Assembly (NCBI RefSeq): GCF_028609845.1
Contig: NZ_CP063191.1
Coordinates: 1,736,001 to 1,800,000, forward strand
Length of the DNA: 64,000 nt
From: Corynebacterium heidelbergense
GTDB taxonomy: Bacteria; Actinomycetota; Actinomycetes; Mycobacteriales; Mycobacteriaceae
Direction: 5' to 3'
Positions 55,702-64,000 of this stretch are shown in pieces (the first letter of the stretch is position 1; each line of letters opens with the position of its first letter). Below the pieces are notes generated by a model. It saw only the letters and a list, made by a program, of their open reading frames with translations, was not told the DNA's origin and searched no databases. The translations under genes were made by a program, and so were the position numbers.

Positions 55702-58303
55702 CCATCGGCACACCGCCGAACAGCATCAGCCGCACGGTCCGCTCGCCCCCGAAGTCAATTATGACGGTGGTGTGCGGGCCGCTTCCGTCTACGTTCTTGA
55801 CGGTTCCGAGCCCGTACTTATCGTGGTTGACCCTATCCCCCACATCCAGCTTGAGCGGTGCGGCACCCGACTTGCTGCCACGCGGACTCGGCCGAGGGCC
55901 GCGGCGCTGCTGTGGCGGCTTGGGGCGGGCCCAGTGCGGGGTGCTCGGGGTGACCTCCGCCGCACCGGAGCTGCCGAAGCCTTCCGATACCCAGCCCGTG
56001 CCGTAGGCTCCGCTGGCTCCCCACTCCGGCGCCTCCCGCAGCCAATCCCATAGGGATTCCGGCACCTCCCCGAGGAAACGCGACGGGGGGTTCGTTGTGG
56101 GCGACCCCCAGGCGGAACGGGAGATGGCCCGGCTGATGAAAAGCTTCTCCTTGGCTCGGGTGATCCCCACATAGGCCAACCGGCGCTCCTCCGCCAGCTC
56201 CCTCGGATCCCCTAGCGACCGCATGTGCGGGAACTGGCCATCTTCCCATCCGGGCAGGAACACGACGGGGAACTCCAGCCCCTTGGCGGTGTGCAGCGTC
56301 ATGAGCGTGACCATGTCCTGGTCCTCATCGGGGATCTGGTCGGCGTCTGCCACCAGGCTGACCCGCTCTAGGAATGCCTGAACACTACCCAAGGGAGCTT
56401 CCCCCTCTGCGAGGTCACTGGCGCCGCTGGCCTCCTCTTCGGCACCGGAGGGCATCTCCTCGTAGGCCTTAATATTCGCCGCTTCCCGGGAGAACTCGTG
56501 GCTCACGCTAACCAGCTCGTTGAGGTTGTCCAGCCGTGCCCCGTCCTGGGGGTCCGAGGATTTCTCGAGTTCAGCTTTATAACCGGTCCAGTCCAGGATG
56601 GCGGTGATAATGCGCCCCAGGTCGGGCAGGCCCAGACCGGTGCCGTCGGAGGCGGTCATCTCCGCAGCGGAGGTCTCGGCACGCAGACCGTCCATCATCT
56701 CCAGGAACCCGGCGATGGCGTTGCGGCCCCGGCCGGAGAGCTTAGCGACCTTCCCCTCCGCTGCGTCCCGCAAGCCCTCGCTGAAGCTAATGCCATTGCT
56801 TTCGGCGTGCAGGCCCACCTGAGCCAGGGCGCGATCCCCGATACCCCGCCGGGGGGTGTTGATGATGCGTCGGAGGGCAATGGCGTCGCTAGGATTTTCC
56901 AGAACCTTGAGATAGGCCACAACATCCCGCACCTCCCGGCGCTCGTAAAACCGGGTGCCCCCAACGACCTTGTAGGGCAGGCCAGAGCGCATAAACACGT
57001 CCTCCAGCGGCCGGGAAGCCCCGTTCGTCCGGTACATCACGGCGATATCGCCGTAGGAAATCCCGCTGTCAGACAGCTCGTCGATCTGGCGCGCGATGAA
57101 GCGGGCCTCGTCGTGCTCATTGTCGGCGACGTAGCCGCCGATCGGATCGCCTCCGCCCAGGTCCGTCCACAGGCGTTTGGCGCGGCGGCCCTGGTTCTTC
57201 GCGATGACGGCATTCGCGGCGGAGAGGATGGTCTGGGTGGACCGGTAATTCTGCTCCAACAGAATGGTGGTGGCGGTCGGGTAGTCCCGCTCGAACTCCT
57301 CGATATTGCGAATGGTTGCGCCGCGGAAGGCGTAGATGGACTGGTCTGCGTCGCCCACCACGCACAGTTCAGCGCCGCCGGCCTCGGGATTGCCCACCAG
57401 GGTGGAGACCAGGACGTACTGGGCGTGGTTCGTGTCCTGGTACTCGTCGACGAGAACGTGGCGGAACCGCCGCCGATAGTGATCCGCCACCTCCAGGTTG
57501 GTGCGGAGGATGCCCACCACTTCCCCAATGAGGTCGTCGAAGTCCACGGCGTTCGCCTCCCGCAGGCGGGCCTGATAATCGGTGTAGAGCTGGGCGACGG
57601 TGATGAGGTGGGTGTTGGCATCCCGCTTGGCTTCCTCCAGGGCCGCCTTCGCGTCAACCAACTCGTTCTTCCAATTGGAGATCGTCGCCAGAACTCCCCG
57701 GGGGGCGAACTCCTTGAGATCCAGGTTGTGGTCCTTAATCACCATGGTGATTAGGCGCTTGGAATCATCCGAGTCGTAGATGGTGAAGTTCTGGTTCAGC
57801 CCCTCCACGAGGTGCGCGTTGTGCCGCAGGATGCGCACGCACATGGAGTGGAACGTGGAGACCCACATCCGGGACGCCTCGGGGCCGATCAACGCGGCCA
57901 CGCGCTCGCGCATCTCCGCGGCGGCCTTGTTGGTGAAGGTAATGGCGAGGATCTGCCAGGGGGCCACCGCACCGCCGGCGAGTAGCCAGGCGATCCGGCG
58001 GGTCAGCACACTAGTTTTGCCGGAGCCCGCGCCGGCGACGATGAGCAGCGGGCTGCCAGTATGGGTGACGGCCTGCCGTTGCTGCGGATTCAACCCCTCC
58101 AGCAGCTTCTCCCGATTCGGCTTTTCCCGGCCCGGTTTTTCCCGGTCCGCTGCCAGTTGCGTGTGCCCCGCCCCGCGCACGTGGCGGGCCACTCCCGCTT
58201 GGCGGCGCGCCTGGGTGCCACCTCCGGCCGCGCCCCAGCCGCCGTTCCTCCCTGCGAAAGCTTCGCCCACGTCTATCCTCACCTCTCTGTTGGGTTCACC
58301 CAC
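55691..58303 (-). CDS. pcrA: ATP-dependent DNA helicase PcrA/UvrD
   Basis: This SF1 helicase (870 residues) unwinds DNA in repair and replication. Motif I is VAGAGSGKTSVL, Ia ITFTNKAAAEM, II LVDEYQDTN, III VVGDADQSIYAFRGA, IV EQNYRST, V LMTLHTAKGLEFPVVFLPG and VI YVGITRAKEKLFIS. The N-terminal 65 residues (Arg/Glu-rich, KPGREKPNREK) are an extension. A C-terminal SH3/Tudor-like end (DVGDRVNHDKYGLGTVKNVDG) binds RNA polymerase in related proteins. ATG 58303 is the first; a later start in the tail is possible. Confidence 0.95.
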   Translation of the reverse strand: MGEPNREVRIDVGEAFAGRNGGWGAAGGGTQARRQAGVARHVRGAGHTQLAADREKPGREKPNREKLLEGLNPQQRQAVTHTGSPLLIVAGAGSGKTSVLTRRIAWLLAGGAVAPWQILAITFTNKAAAEMRERVAALIGPEASRMWVSTFHSMCVRILRHNAHLVEGLNQNFTIYDSDDSKRLITMVIKDHNLDLKEFAPRGVLATISNWKNELVDAKAALEEAKRDANTHLITVAQLYTDYQARLREANAVDFDDLIGEVVGILRTNLEVADHYRRRFRHVLVDEYQDTNHAQYVLVSTLVGNPEAGGAELCVVGDADQSIYAFRGATIRNIEEFERDYPTATTILLEQNYRSTQTILSAANAVIAKNQGRRAKRLWTDLGGGDPIGGYVADNEHDEARFIARQIDELSDSGISYGDIAVMYRTNGASRPLEDVFMRSGLPYKVVGGTRFYERREVRDVVAYLKVLENPSDAIALRRIINTPRRGIGDRALAQVGLHAESNGISFSEGLRDAAEGKVAKLSGRGRNAIAGFLEMMDGLRAETSAAEMTASDGTGLGLPDLGRIITAILDWTGYKAELEKSSDPQDGARLDNLNELVSVSHEFSREAANIKAYEEMPSGAEEEASGASDLAEGEAPLGSVQAFLERVSLVADADQIPDEDQDMVTLMTLHTAKGLEFPVVFLPGWEDGQFPHMRSLGDPRELAEERRLAYVGITRAKEKLFISRAISRSAWGSPTTNPPSRFLGEVPESLWDWLREAPEWGASGAYGTGWVSEGFGSSGAAEVTPSTPHWARPKPPQQRRGPRPSPRGSKSGAAPLKLDVGDRVNHDKYGLGTVKNVDGSGPHTTVIIDFGGERTVRLMLFGGVPMEKL

Positions 58304-58334
58304 CCCTGTGCCGGGTCACCGTACAATCAACCCT

Positions 58335-58676
58335 ATGACGAGCGCGGGACATGGCGATCAGCAGGGCCTCGAACAGCCTTCGAACAGTAGTTTCACGGTC
58401 CGCATGCCCTCCGGCACGCAAGACCCACTGTCCGATTCGGAGATTCGAACCTACCGCGAGGAGATCGACCGCATGGATCGCCTCATCATCGATGCGATTC
58501 ACCGGCGCAGCGAGGTATCGAAAGCCATCGGGCGGACCCGGCAGGGGTCCGGGGGGACGAAGCTGGTTTACACCCGAGAAGTGGCCATCATCAATATGTT
58601 CCGGGAGGAGTTCGGCTCGGAAGGGGTGGAGATCGCCAAGGCCCTCCTGCAGTTGGGCCGCGGCCGCCTGGGCTAG
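58335..58676 (+). CDS. Chorismate mutase (AroQ type)
   Basis: A 113-residue protein whose last 85 residues form an AroQ domain: RTYREEIDRMDRLIIDAIHR, SEVSKAIGRTRQ and GTKLVYTREVAIINMFREEF. It converts chorismate to prephenate, probably activated by complex with DAHP synthase as in M. tuberculosis Rv0948c, which also lies beside uvrD1. ATG 58335 with a weak ribosome site. The 31-base gap to pcrA is shared with a divergent start. Confidence 0.93.
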   Translation: MTSAGHGDQQGLEQPSNSSFTVRMPSGTQDPLSDSEIRTYREEIDRMDRLIIDAIHRRSEVSKAIGRTRQGSGGTKLVYTREVAIINMFREEFGSEGVEIAKALLQLGRGRLG

Positions 58677-58707
58677 GAGAACCCAGGGCCACCCGTGTCG
58701 CGCGCGT

Positions 58708-60006
58708 TTAAGCCTTCTGAACGCTCACGCTGCCGTCGCCGTTGACGCTGACCTTCGCAGCGAAAGCGGCGGCCAGGTTCATCCGCTGCCAAGATCCCGC
58801 CGCGCTCATGTCGTCTAAGGGGTAGCCGCCGGGGATTGCGGTCTGCCGGAGCACAGAGGCGCGCTGTTCGTAGTTCAACTGGGGGAACTTCGTGAGCAGC
58901 AGGTCCGGGGCGGCCTTCGGAACGATGGGGGCGTTCACTTGCTTGGTGATCGGCCCGAAATCGTAGGTCATTCGGTGGGTGTACTCGGCCACGGCGTCCG
59001 GGGTGCTGTGGTAGGCACCGGAGGCGGCGATGGCCTGGTCCAGCGGCTTGCCCGCGCGCCATTCCAGCTCGGCGCGCAGTTCGGCGGACGCTTGGGTAAT
59101 GGCGTCGCGCATATGAAGATCGTTCCATCGATCGGCGGCCGCGGCGGTTCCGGTCATCCGGCCCCCGATAACATCCAGAGGATAGTGGACGCCCATCACC
59201 AGGCGATCGTAGCCAGCTTCAGCACCGCGATCCAGGATCTGCGGGCCGAGCTCCGGGAGCATGATGGCCCACAGCGTGGTGACCCAAGCGGCCTGGTTAG
59301 TGTGGCCGGACGGGAAGGACGGGGAAGTCTCGTAGAAGTCCCGGGACCCCTTTTGGTAGCGCTGGATGCGGTCGGGGGCCACGACGAAGGGGCGTTCGTA
59401 GCCGAAGTTCTGCTTTTCGAAGTAGCTGGAGCTGGCTATTCCCCCGGCGCGGGCCAAGTACCCGTTACCCAGGAGGAAATTGGTTTTCGGCAGGCGGTTT
59501 TCTGCGAGGGCGTCGCGGAAGTGCTGGCCGAGTTCCGGGCCAAGAGCGTCCGCAAATTCAGTGAGAATGCCGGCCTGATCCGCCGCCGCATCGCGCTGGG
59601 CACGATCGATGAGCTGCGGGTCCGAGGCGGCGGCATTGTTGATCCGCACGGTCGTTTCGAGGTTCTGCGCCATGACCTCCGGATGATTGGCGCGGAGATC
59701 ATCGAAACCCTGGATGACGGCCTGGTAGCTGCCCGGCGGGTAGGAGCTGATGTCCGAGATGTACCCGCCGAGGAATTCCGGGCCGAAGGGCGTGGGCACG
59801 GGAGCCCCGGGGTGCTGGACGGGCTGGGGGTAGCCGGGAACACCCTGAGCGCCCGCGACCTGAGGAACCTGCAGCCCGTCGAGGGGGGAGGCCGCCGCCG
59901 GGTTGGTGGTGAGCGCGGTGCTTGCTGCGATGGCGGTGAGGCTGGCTGCCCACACCGCCCGGCGCTTCCGGGGGTGGTGGGGGGATCGAATGCCGGGGAT
60001 GCTCAC
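58708..60006 (-). CDS. Secreted PAP2/class A acid phosphatase
   Basis: A 432-residue exported phosphatase. The signal is RKRRAVWAASLTAIAASTA with AAAS cleavage near 40. The acid-phosphatase motifs are KQNFGYERPF, SFPSGHTNQAAW and DRLVMGVHYPLDVIGG, equal to the KxxxxxxRP, PSGH and SRxxxxxHxxxD triad. It should release phosphate from organic esters or lipids at the surface. It is divergent from ilvE with 416 bases between. Confidence 0.9.
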   Translation of the reverse strand: MSIPGIRSPHHPRKRRAVWAASLTAIAASTALTTNPAAASPLDGLQVPQVAGAQGVPGYPQPVQHPGAPVPTPFGPEFLGGYISDISSYPPGSYQAVIQGFDDLRANHPEVMAQNLETTVRINNAAASDPQLIDRAQRDAAADQAGILTEFADALGPELGQHFRDALAENRLPKTNFLLGNGYLARAGGIASSSYFEKQNFGYERPFVVAPDRIQRYQKGSRDFYETSPSFPSGHTNQAAWVTTLWAIMLPELGPQILDRGAEAGYDRLVMGVHYPLDVIGGRMTGTAAAADRWNDLHMRDAITQASAELRAELEWRAGKPLDQAIAASGAYHSTPDAVAEYTHRMTYDFGPITKQVNAPIVPKAAPDLLLTKFPQLNYEQRASVLRQTAIPGGYPLDDMSAAGSWQRMNLAAAFAAKVSVNGDGSVSVQKA

Positions 60007-60422
60007 GGGAGAGGGCGCCTTTCGTTCTGGAACGGGGCTGAAGATCGTCGACCGGGCTGAGACGGCGGCTAAAGAATGTCGCGCTCCGCCTGGGAGGACC
60101 GAACTAACAGAGGGGAAATTACCCGTGAGCCGGTCCTGGAGGGTGACCTTAGGGTGAACGGATGATGGTGCTGAAGTGAACTTTTGGCAGGAAAGTTCGG
60201 TGGGCTAACATGGCCCGCAGACTGAGGACCGGCGCGCGGCCATTTTTCTCCCTCACTACCCCTTGAGCGGACACCGCGGCCGTTACCTGAAGGCCCCGCA
60301 GCATACCCAGGCGGATTGGGGCCGATCATTCCGGCACATTCTCGCCCGACTTTTCCTGCCCAGGTTCTGTGGCCCCGGAACTCGATTGGGCCTCCCGGGC
60401 TTCCGGGCACCAAAGGACAATA
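60007..60422. other. Divergent region between the phosphatase gene and ilvE
   Basis: No gene of note. A perfect inverted repeat, GAACTTT-TGGCAGG-AAAGTTC, lies at 60178-60198. A short frame (60210, 18 codons, no branched-chain codon run) does not look like a leader peptide. AAAGGA at 60411-60416 is the ilvE ribosome site. Confidence 0.5.
60178..60198. promoter_or_regulatory. Inverted repeat GAACTTT-N7-AAAGTTC, candidate operator
   Basis: A perfect 7-base dyad sits about 170 bases before the secreted phosphatase gene and 225 before ilvE. It does not have a T-run, so a terminator is unlikely. A regulator site is possible, but none can be named. Confidence 0.4.
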
Positions 60423-61541
60423 ATGATTCGCCATTCTGCACAATTCCTCCCCTCCCAGCCAGTTGCATTTACCCGCTATTTGAATACGACGCCAGTACCT
60501 CCAGCGCAGCGGCAGACCATCCTGGCAAATCCCCAGTTTGGCGCCGCCTTCACCGATCACATGGTGGGGATGGATTGGGATGAGAGGCAAGGGTGGCACA
60601 ATGCGCGGGTAGAGCCCTACGGGCCAATCGCGATGATGCCCTCCGCCGTGGTGTTCCACTACGGCCAGGAAATCTTCGAGGGCCTCAAGGCCTATCGGCA
60701 CGCGGACGGATCCATTTGGACCTTCCGACCGCAGGACAACGCAAAGCGGTTTCAACGATCCGCGCACCGGCTATCCCTGCCGGAGCTGCCAGTTGACCAT
60801 TTTCTGGCTTCGCTGAAGCAGATCGTCGATGTAGATAACGAGTGGGTGCCCGGCGCGGAAGGGCAGAGCCTGTACCTGCGGCCCTTTATGTTTGGGAGCG
60901 AGGCCTTTTTGGGGGTTCGCTCCGCGCGGGAAGCGCGGTTCCACGTGATCGCGAGCCCTGCTGGGGCGTACTTCAGGGGCGGGAACGACTCGGTGTCGAT
61001 CTGGGTCAGCGACTACTACCGCAGGGCGGGGAAGGGCGGGACCGGATCGGCGAAGTGCGGCGGCAACTACGCGGCGAGCTTGTTGCCCCAAGGGCAGGCA
61101 CTGGAGCACGGCTGCGACCAGACGCTGTTTTTGGACACCGAGGGCAACGTCGATGAATGCGGCAGCATGAACATCGTCTTCGTGATGAGCGATGGGACCG
61201 TCGTGACCCCCGAGTCGGACACGATTCTGCCCGGCATCACTCGGGAGTCCTTGCTGCAGCTGGCGGAAGACCGCGGGATGAAGGTTGTACGGCGGTCCGT
61301 GAGCTTGGCGGAATGGCGCGAAGGGGTGGCAAGCGGGTCGGTTCGTGAGGTCTTTGCGTGCGGCACGGCTGCGGTGGTGATCCCGATCCGTGAGTTGTGC
61401 GGCATCGACGGTGGGGAGGAGTTCCGCGAGCAGCAGCCGAGGGGCGAGCTGGCGCAATCGCTGCGGGATGAGCTGGTGGGCATTCAGATGGGCCGGGACG
61501 ATGATCGCCACGGGTGGCTCTACCGGTTGGATGTCGACTGA
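60423..61541 (+). CDS. ilvE: Branched-chain amino acid aminotransferase
   Basis: A 372-residue PLP enzyme that interconverts Leu, Ile and Val with their 2-oxo acids. SAVVFHYGQEIFEGLKAYR, the PLP Lys in TGSAKCGGNYAASLLPQ, DECGSMNIVFV and ILPGITRESLLQLA are diagnostic. ATG 60423 has AAAGGA upstream; the upstream in-frame ATG has no homology. The C-terminal part follows the bacterial class IIIa/BCAT2 pattern. Confidence 0.95.
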   Translation: MIRHSAQFLPSQPVAFTRYLNTTPVPPAQRQTILANPQFGAAFTDHMVGMDWDERQGWHNARVEPYGPIAMMPSAVVFHYGQEIFEGLKAYRHADGSIWTFRPQDNAKRFQRSAHRLSLPELPVDHFLASLKQIVDVDNEWVPGAEGQSLYLRPFMFGSEAFLGVRSAREARFHVIASPAGAYFRGGNDSVSIWVSDYYRRAGKGGTGSAKCGGNYAASLLPQGQALEHGCDQTLFLDTEGNVDECGSMNIVFVMSDGTVVTPESDTILPGITRESLLQLAEDRGMKVVRRSVSLAEWREGVASGSVREVFACGTAAVVIPIRELCGIDGGEEFREQQPRGELAQSLRDELVGIQMGRDDDRHGWLYRLDVD

Positions 61542-61950
61542 GGCTAGCGGCGACCGGGGCTGGACGGCGGCCCAGGCTGGACGGCGCGGGGGCCGGATGG
61601 CGGAGGGGGCGGGTATCAATCGCCCCCTAGCCCGCGTTTTTACCGCTATCATGCCAACAAAACCCGGATCCGCGACACAAAACCGGTAAAAACGGAGGCC
61701 CTGTGAGCGCAAAACCGGTAAATCGGGGGCTCCCCGAGAGCGGAAACGCGCAAACGCTCAGATACCGGCTGTGCTGCCGTGTTTTCGAAGCGGTGTCACC
61801 TCCCACCTCCCTCCCGCCCGGCAGCAGACCACCGACGCAGACCGTGGCGAACCGTTCCGCCGGGGGTACTGCTCCGGTGCTACGCAACTCTAACGGGACC
61901 ACTCCCCAACTGCTTCCAACCACATCTCCGCTGAGAGTAGCTTGAGGGAC
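61542..61950. other. Gap after ilvE, transition to the AT-richer tail
   Basis: About 409 bases with no gene I can support. The sequence becomes less GC-rich to the right. Between 61625 and 61735, AAAACCGG and AAAACCGGTAA recur (61676-61690, 61705-61720), a small direct repeat. No terminator with a T-run is seen. Confidence 0.4.
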
Positions 61951-62483
61951 ATGAAACGTACTTCGGTCTTCCTCACAGCTCTCGCAGCCACCGCTTTAAT
62001 TTCTGCCTGTTCAGACGGGGACTCGAGCCAGAATGCTGCTGGTACGTTTTCTGCCGCGCCCTCCCAGTCGCAGTCGCAGCCCACTACAGACGGCTCACCC
62101 ACCGCTGCGGGACCTTCCCCCACTCTCGGACAGGGATCTCCCGACTCCAGACCTGCACCCGCTACGCAAGACAACAGAGGCCCCTGCACGGCGGACACGG
62201 CGCTACAGTCGTTCAAAGCCCATGAGCCGGATGTTCCGCCACCTTCCTGACTTATCTTACCGATGGCTTTTACCTGACTGGGAGTTCTGACTTCACCAAT
62301 GCCCTCAGAGTGTGCGGTGGACTGCACTGCATCGACGCGGGTGCTGCCAATATAACAACCAAACCTCCAGCGCAAACTTTCTGCTTCACAATGCAGAGCA
62401 CACAGATGCCATCACAACAAGATAGCGCCGTTTATCCAGCTCCGAGGGCCGAGTCCGTTACGCCATCACATTGGAAACACTAG
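61951..62483 (+). pseudogene. Frameshifted lipoprotein gene
   Basis: ATG 61951 starts a lipoprotein: MKRTSVFLTALAATALISAC, with the lipobox Cys at residue 20, then a Ser/Pro/Gln-rich linker and GPCTADTALQSFKAHEPD. It stops at 62248-62250. A different frame from about 62232 to the TAG at 62481-62483 continues with TFLTYLTDGFYLTGSSDFTN, ALRVCGGLHCIDAG and further Cys, with a reading that looks coding. Joining the two needs one inserted base near 62240. It is either a decayed gene or a sequencing error. Confidence 0.55.
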
Positions 62484-62833
62484 CGCATCTCAAGGCGGTA
62501 AAACCTGTTTCGGCACAGCTTGAACCGTAAAGTCTACACTACAGGAGCACCATAGAAGTAGATTTCAAGAAGTAAGTCTATCCCCGAAGCTTCTAGGAAA
62601 CTGTGATATAAAATTTAGCCTACTGACACTTATCGTAAATTAACAGGTTAAACTTTTTTCTACTATAGAGGTGGGAACCAAAGATTTCACCATTCGAATC
62701 TACATCATACTAGCGTCGATGTACACAGCGGCAGACCCCCTTTAAAGAGATTCGACGGTACGGTTAGCCACCGCAGAACCGTGATACACTCTAACCGCGA
62801 ACCAGCCGTTCGACCAATTTCACAGGCACAGTA
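62484..62833. other. AT-rich stretch without a gene
   Basis: 350 bases of distinctly lower GC than the rest of the window. All frames are broken. No repeat, tRNA or clear promoter was recognised, though the divergent GtrA-like and lipoprotein genes flank it. Confidence 0.5.
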
Positions 62834-63232
62834 CTAAGGATTAATCGAATGACTACTCGGTCGACGGAACACCCAGAAGCTTTGCAATAAAAAGTTCACT
62901 AAAGTTGCTACGGCCTGCGAAACAACCCAGGCCACCAGCAATGTCTTATCGGACAAATCCACAAGTGTTCTAACTTGATGATCCACGACTACAGCTAGCG
63001 CGAAGCATGTGGCATAGGCAACAATAGCTCTCCGATTTTCCGCGCTACTGCGTTCGCCATCGAACGTGAAATAGCTATTTAATAGGTAAGCTACCGTACT
63101 GCCAATAGCATAAGAAAGCGCCCTGGCACAGGTTGGATTAACGGAGACATTTATGAGCAAAGCTCGGGAGCCGTAATCAAAAAGCGCGCCCGCAATTCCA
63201 ACGAGGCCGAATCGTGAGAGCGTTTTTACCAT
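62834..63232 (-). CDS. GtrA-like membrane protein
   Basis: A 132-residue protein with four hydrophobic segments and the GtrA start (SRFGLVGIAGALFDYGSRAL), then YAIGSTVAYLLNSYFTFDGE and the end VNFLLQSFWVFRRP. GtrA proteins are thought to move polyprenyl-linked glucose or galactose across the membrane for surface glycan modification. GC is lower than most of the window. No glycosyltransferase is next to it within the window. Confidence 0.82.
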   Translation of the reverse strand: MVKTLSRFGLVGIAGALFDYGSRALLINVSVNPTCARALSYAIGSTVAYLLNSYFTFDGERSSAENRRAIVAYATCFALAVVVDHQVRTLVDLSDKTLLVAWVVSQAVATLVNFLLQSFWVFRRPSSHSINP

Positions 63233-63254
63233 TCGTTACAAAAGCGCTTACGTG

Positions 63255-63554
63255 TCACCATCGAGACATCCACCACCGTTTTCCATCATTACGTTGCTCA
63301 CAAGCCACCTTGACAATGAGAAAGTGGAGCCCGCGGTTCTCGCCAGACGCCAAGATACAGGTACCGTGGCTATCGTACGGCCCCTTCCACGCTGAAGCTG
63401 CACTCGCGCTGCCAGTTCCCACCCCGAGCAAGCATACTGTCGTAGTAAAAGCAGCAAGCGATCTCATAGCCAGTTTCTTCTTCGACCTGATGCGTCCTTT
63501 TTCTCGGTCATACTCTATGCGCCCGCTGACCCGCTCAATTAACAATTCCGTCAA
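63255..63554 (-). CDS. Small secreted cysteine-containing protein
   Basis: An open frame of 99 residues, or 70 if ATG 63467 is the start. Its core has a clear signal peptide (MRSLAAFTTTVCLLGVGTGS, cleavage after ASA) and a short mature chain: WKGPYDSHGTCIL, then VKVACEQRN and WWMSRW. Two Cys could form a disulfide. Similar small actinobacterial exported proteins with a GPY...C...C...W pattern are known but not characterised. TTG 63554 overlaps the stop of a small upstream frame. Confidence 0.55.
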   Translation of the reverse strand: MTELLIERVSGRIEYDREKGRIRSKKKLAMRSLAAFTTTVCLLGVGTGSASAASAWKGPYDSHGTCILASGENRGLHFLIVKVACEQRNDGKRWWMSRW

Positions 63555-63688
63555 ATAGCCGGTTGCTCGAGCCGATATTCCTTGCGGTAACCATCAGCGG
63601 ACTGGGTTTTCCGAGCCTTCTTCAGACCCCGTACGACCCGCAGCACGGTACCCGGCCTAGTGTTACCAGGTTCATGGGCTGCAGGCAT
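63551..63688 (-). CDS. Possible 45-residue protein upstream of the secreted protein
   Basis: ATG 63688 to TGA 63551-63553 gives 45 residues: MPAAHEPGNTRPGTVLRVVR, then LKKARKTQSADGYRKEYRLE. It is basic, with no hydrophobic segment. Its TGA overlaps a TTG of the next gene (TTGA). No ribosome site is visible, so support is modest. Function unknown. Confidence 0.3.
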   Translation of the reverse strand: MPAAHEPGNTRPGTVLRVVRGLKKARKTQSADGYRKEYRLEQPAI

Positions 63689-64000
63689 GAGGGTAGCTTA
63701 CAGCCGGATTGCTAGCAAGAGGCCATCCAAGGACTTTCCTTCGCAACCGTTCGCGAAAGCTGACAGCACGAAGACCAAGGTACTAGGGTGACTACCGCCC
63801 AGTCATGATTTCGCTCCGCATTGCGATGCGGGTTTGGGCTCCCGATGCACCTCAACGCTCTGTGGCTCTTACTGCTCGGTTGGGAGCGGGGATTATTTTC
63901 GTAGTGCGGCACCTAGTCCAAGTCTCTTAGCAACGCACCTTCGACAAGCCACTTTCTGTGATCCCTGTCCGGACTGGCTGGCCGCGGCAACATGGTATCA
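63689..64000. other. Right edge without a supported gene
   Basis: About 310 bases in which no reading frame looks convincing. The minus strand has a frame of 66 codons (63712-63912) whose composition (Ser/Arg/Pro/His-rich, few hydrophobics) looks accidental. A minus-strand frame ending at 63893 reads CRRCVAKRLGLGAALRK; it might be a gene remnant, but it is broken by a stop near the edge. Confidence 0.4.

Noticed and set aside
60200..60422. Attenuator leader peptide or T-box before ilvE
   Set aside because: The only small frame (60210) has no run of Leu, Ile or Val codons and I see no T-box core or terminator with T-run.
63712..63912. Minus-strand open frame of 66 codons at the right edge
   Set aside because: Composition rich in Ser, Arg, Pro and His, with no hydrophobic core, no ribosome site and no recognised motif.
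63893..64000. Zinc-ribbon-like end CRRCVAKRLGLGAALRK on the minus strand
   Set aside because: The frame has a stop at the window edge and only 34 residues; it could be a remnant but cannot be supported.

Overview
The window is chromosomal DNA of a high-GC actinobacterium, almost certainly the genus Corynebacterium. Three things point there. First, gene order largely follows a block known from mycobacteria and corynebacteria: pcrA and chorismate mutase, an M23 peptidase, perM-purN-purH, rpmF, htrA-mog, 5-formyltetrahydrofolate cyclo-ligase, galU, moeA/glp-rimJ-glpR, pmt/rsmI, metG, tatD, rpf, rsmA, ispE. Second, it carries the actinobacterial specialities Rpf, MmpL, PerM and a gephyrin-like Glp with its GlpR-type membrane partner. 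Third, it has CRP/GlxR-type TGTGA-N6-TCACA sites. I saw no rRNA, tRNA, CRISPR array or intact insertion sequence.

Layout. 1-11.3 kb: a DrrAB-type ABC exporter, a glycerol-to-dihydroxyacetone-phosphate pair (GldA and a fused DhaK-DhaL kinase, divergent), PrfC, an MmpL-family transporter, PnuC and a TetR regulator. 11.3-20.9 kb (minus strand): a 3-hydroxyisobutyryl-CoA hydrolase-like enzyme, PPK2, serine dehydratase translationally coupled to a small monooxygenase, a secreted phytase-like protein, an ABC-F protein, IspE and RsmA. 21-28.5 kb: Rpf, two low-GC paralogous genes of unknown function inserted before tatD, an HAD hydrolase, MetG and an Rrf2 regulator. 28.5-43.4 kb: a BCCT osmolyte transporter, RsmI/Pmt, a zinc-finger membrane protein, DoxX, the GlpR-RimJ-Glp cell-division locus, GalU, 5-FCL, Mog-like and HtrA, then L32 and L31. 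43.7-49 kb: a zinc-free ribosomal protein operon and an array of RDD/TM2 membrane proteins with an AEC transporter. 49-61.5 kb: thiolase, PurH-PurN-PerM, an M23 peptidase, PcrA, chorismate mutase, a secreted acid phosphatase and IlvE. 61.9-64 kb: an AT-richer, decayed tail with a frameshifted lipoprotein, a GtrA-like protein and a small secreted cysteine-containing protein.

How the genes work together. Several sets form units: gldA/dhaKL for glycerol oxidation; rsmA-ispE and mog-small gene through overlapping start and stop codons; perM-purN-purH through overlaps; and glp-rimJ-glpR for septum and pole growth. Envelope functions dominate (Rpf, M23, MmpL, Pmt, HtrA, PerM, Glp/GlpR, GalU). Most enzymes are standard. 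The unusual parts are the two tatD-rpf inserted genes, the low-complexity acidic or glycine-rich insertions in otherwise conserved enzymes, the absence of the MprAB-type two-component genes next to htrA, a probable bidirectional leaderless promoter between rsmI and pmt, and the foreign-looking right end.
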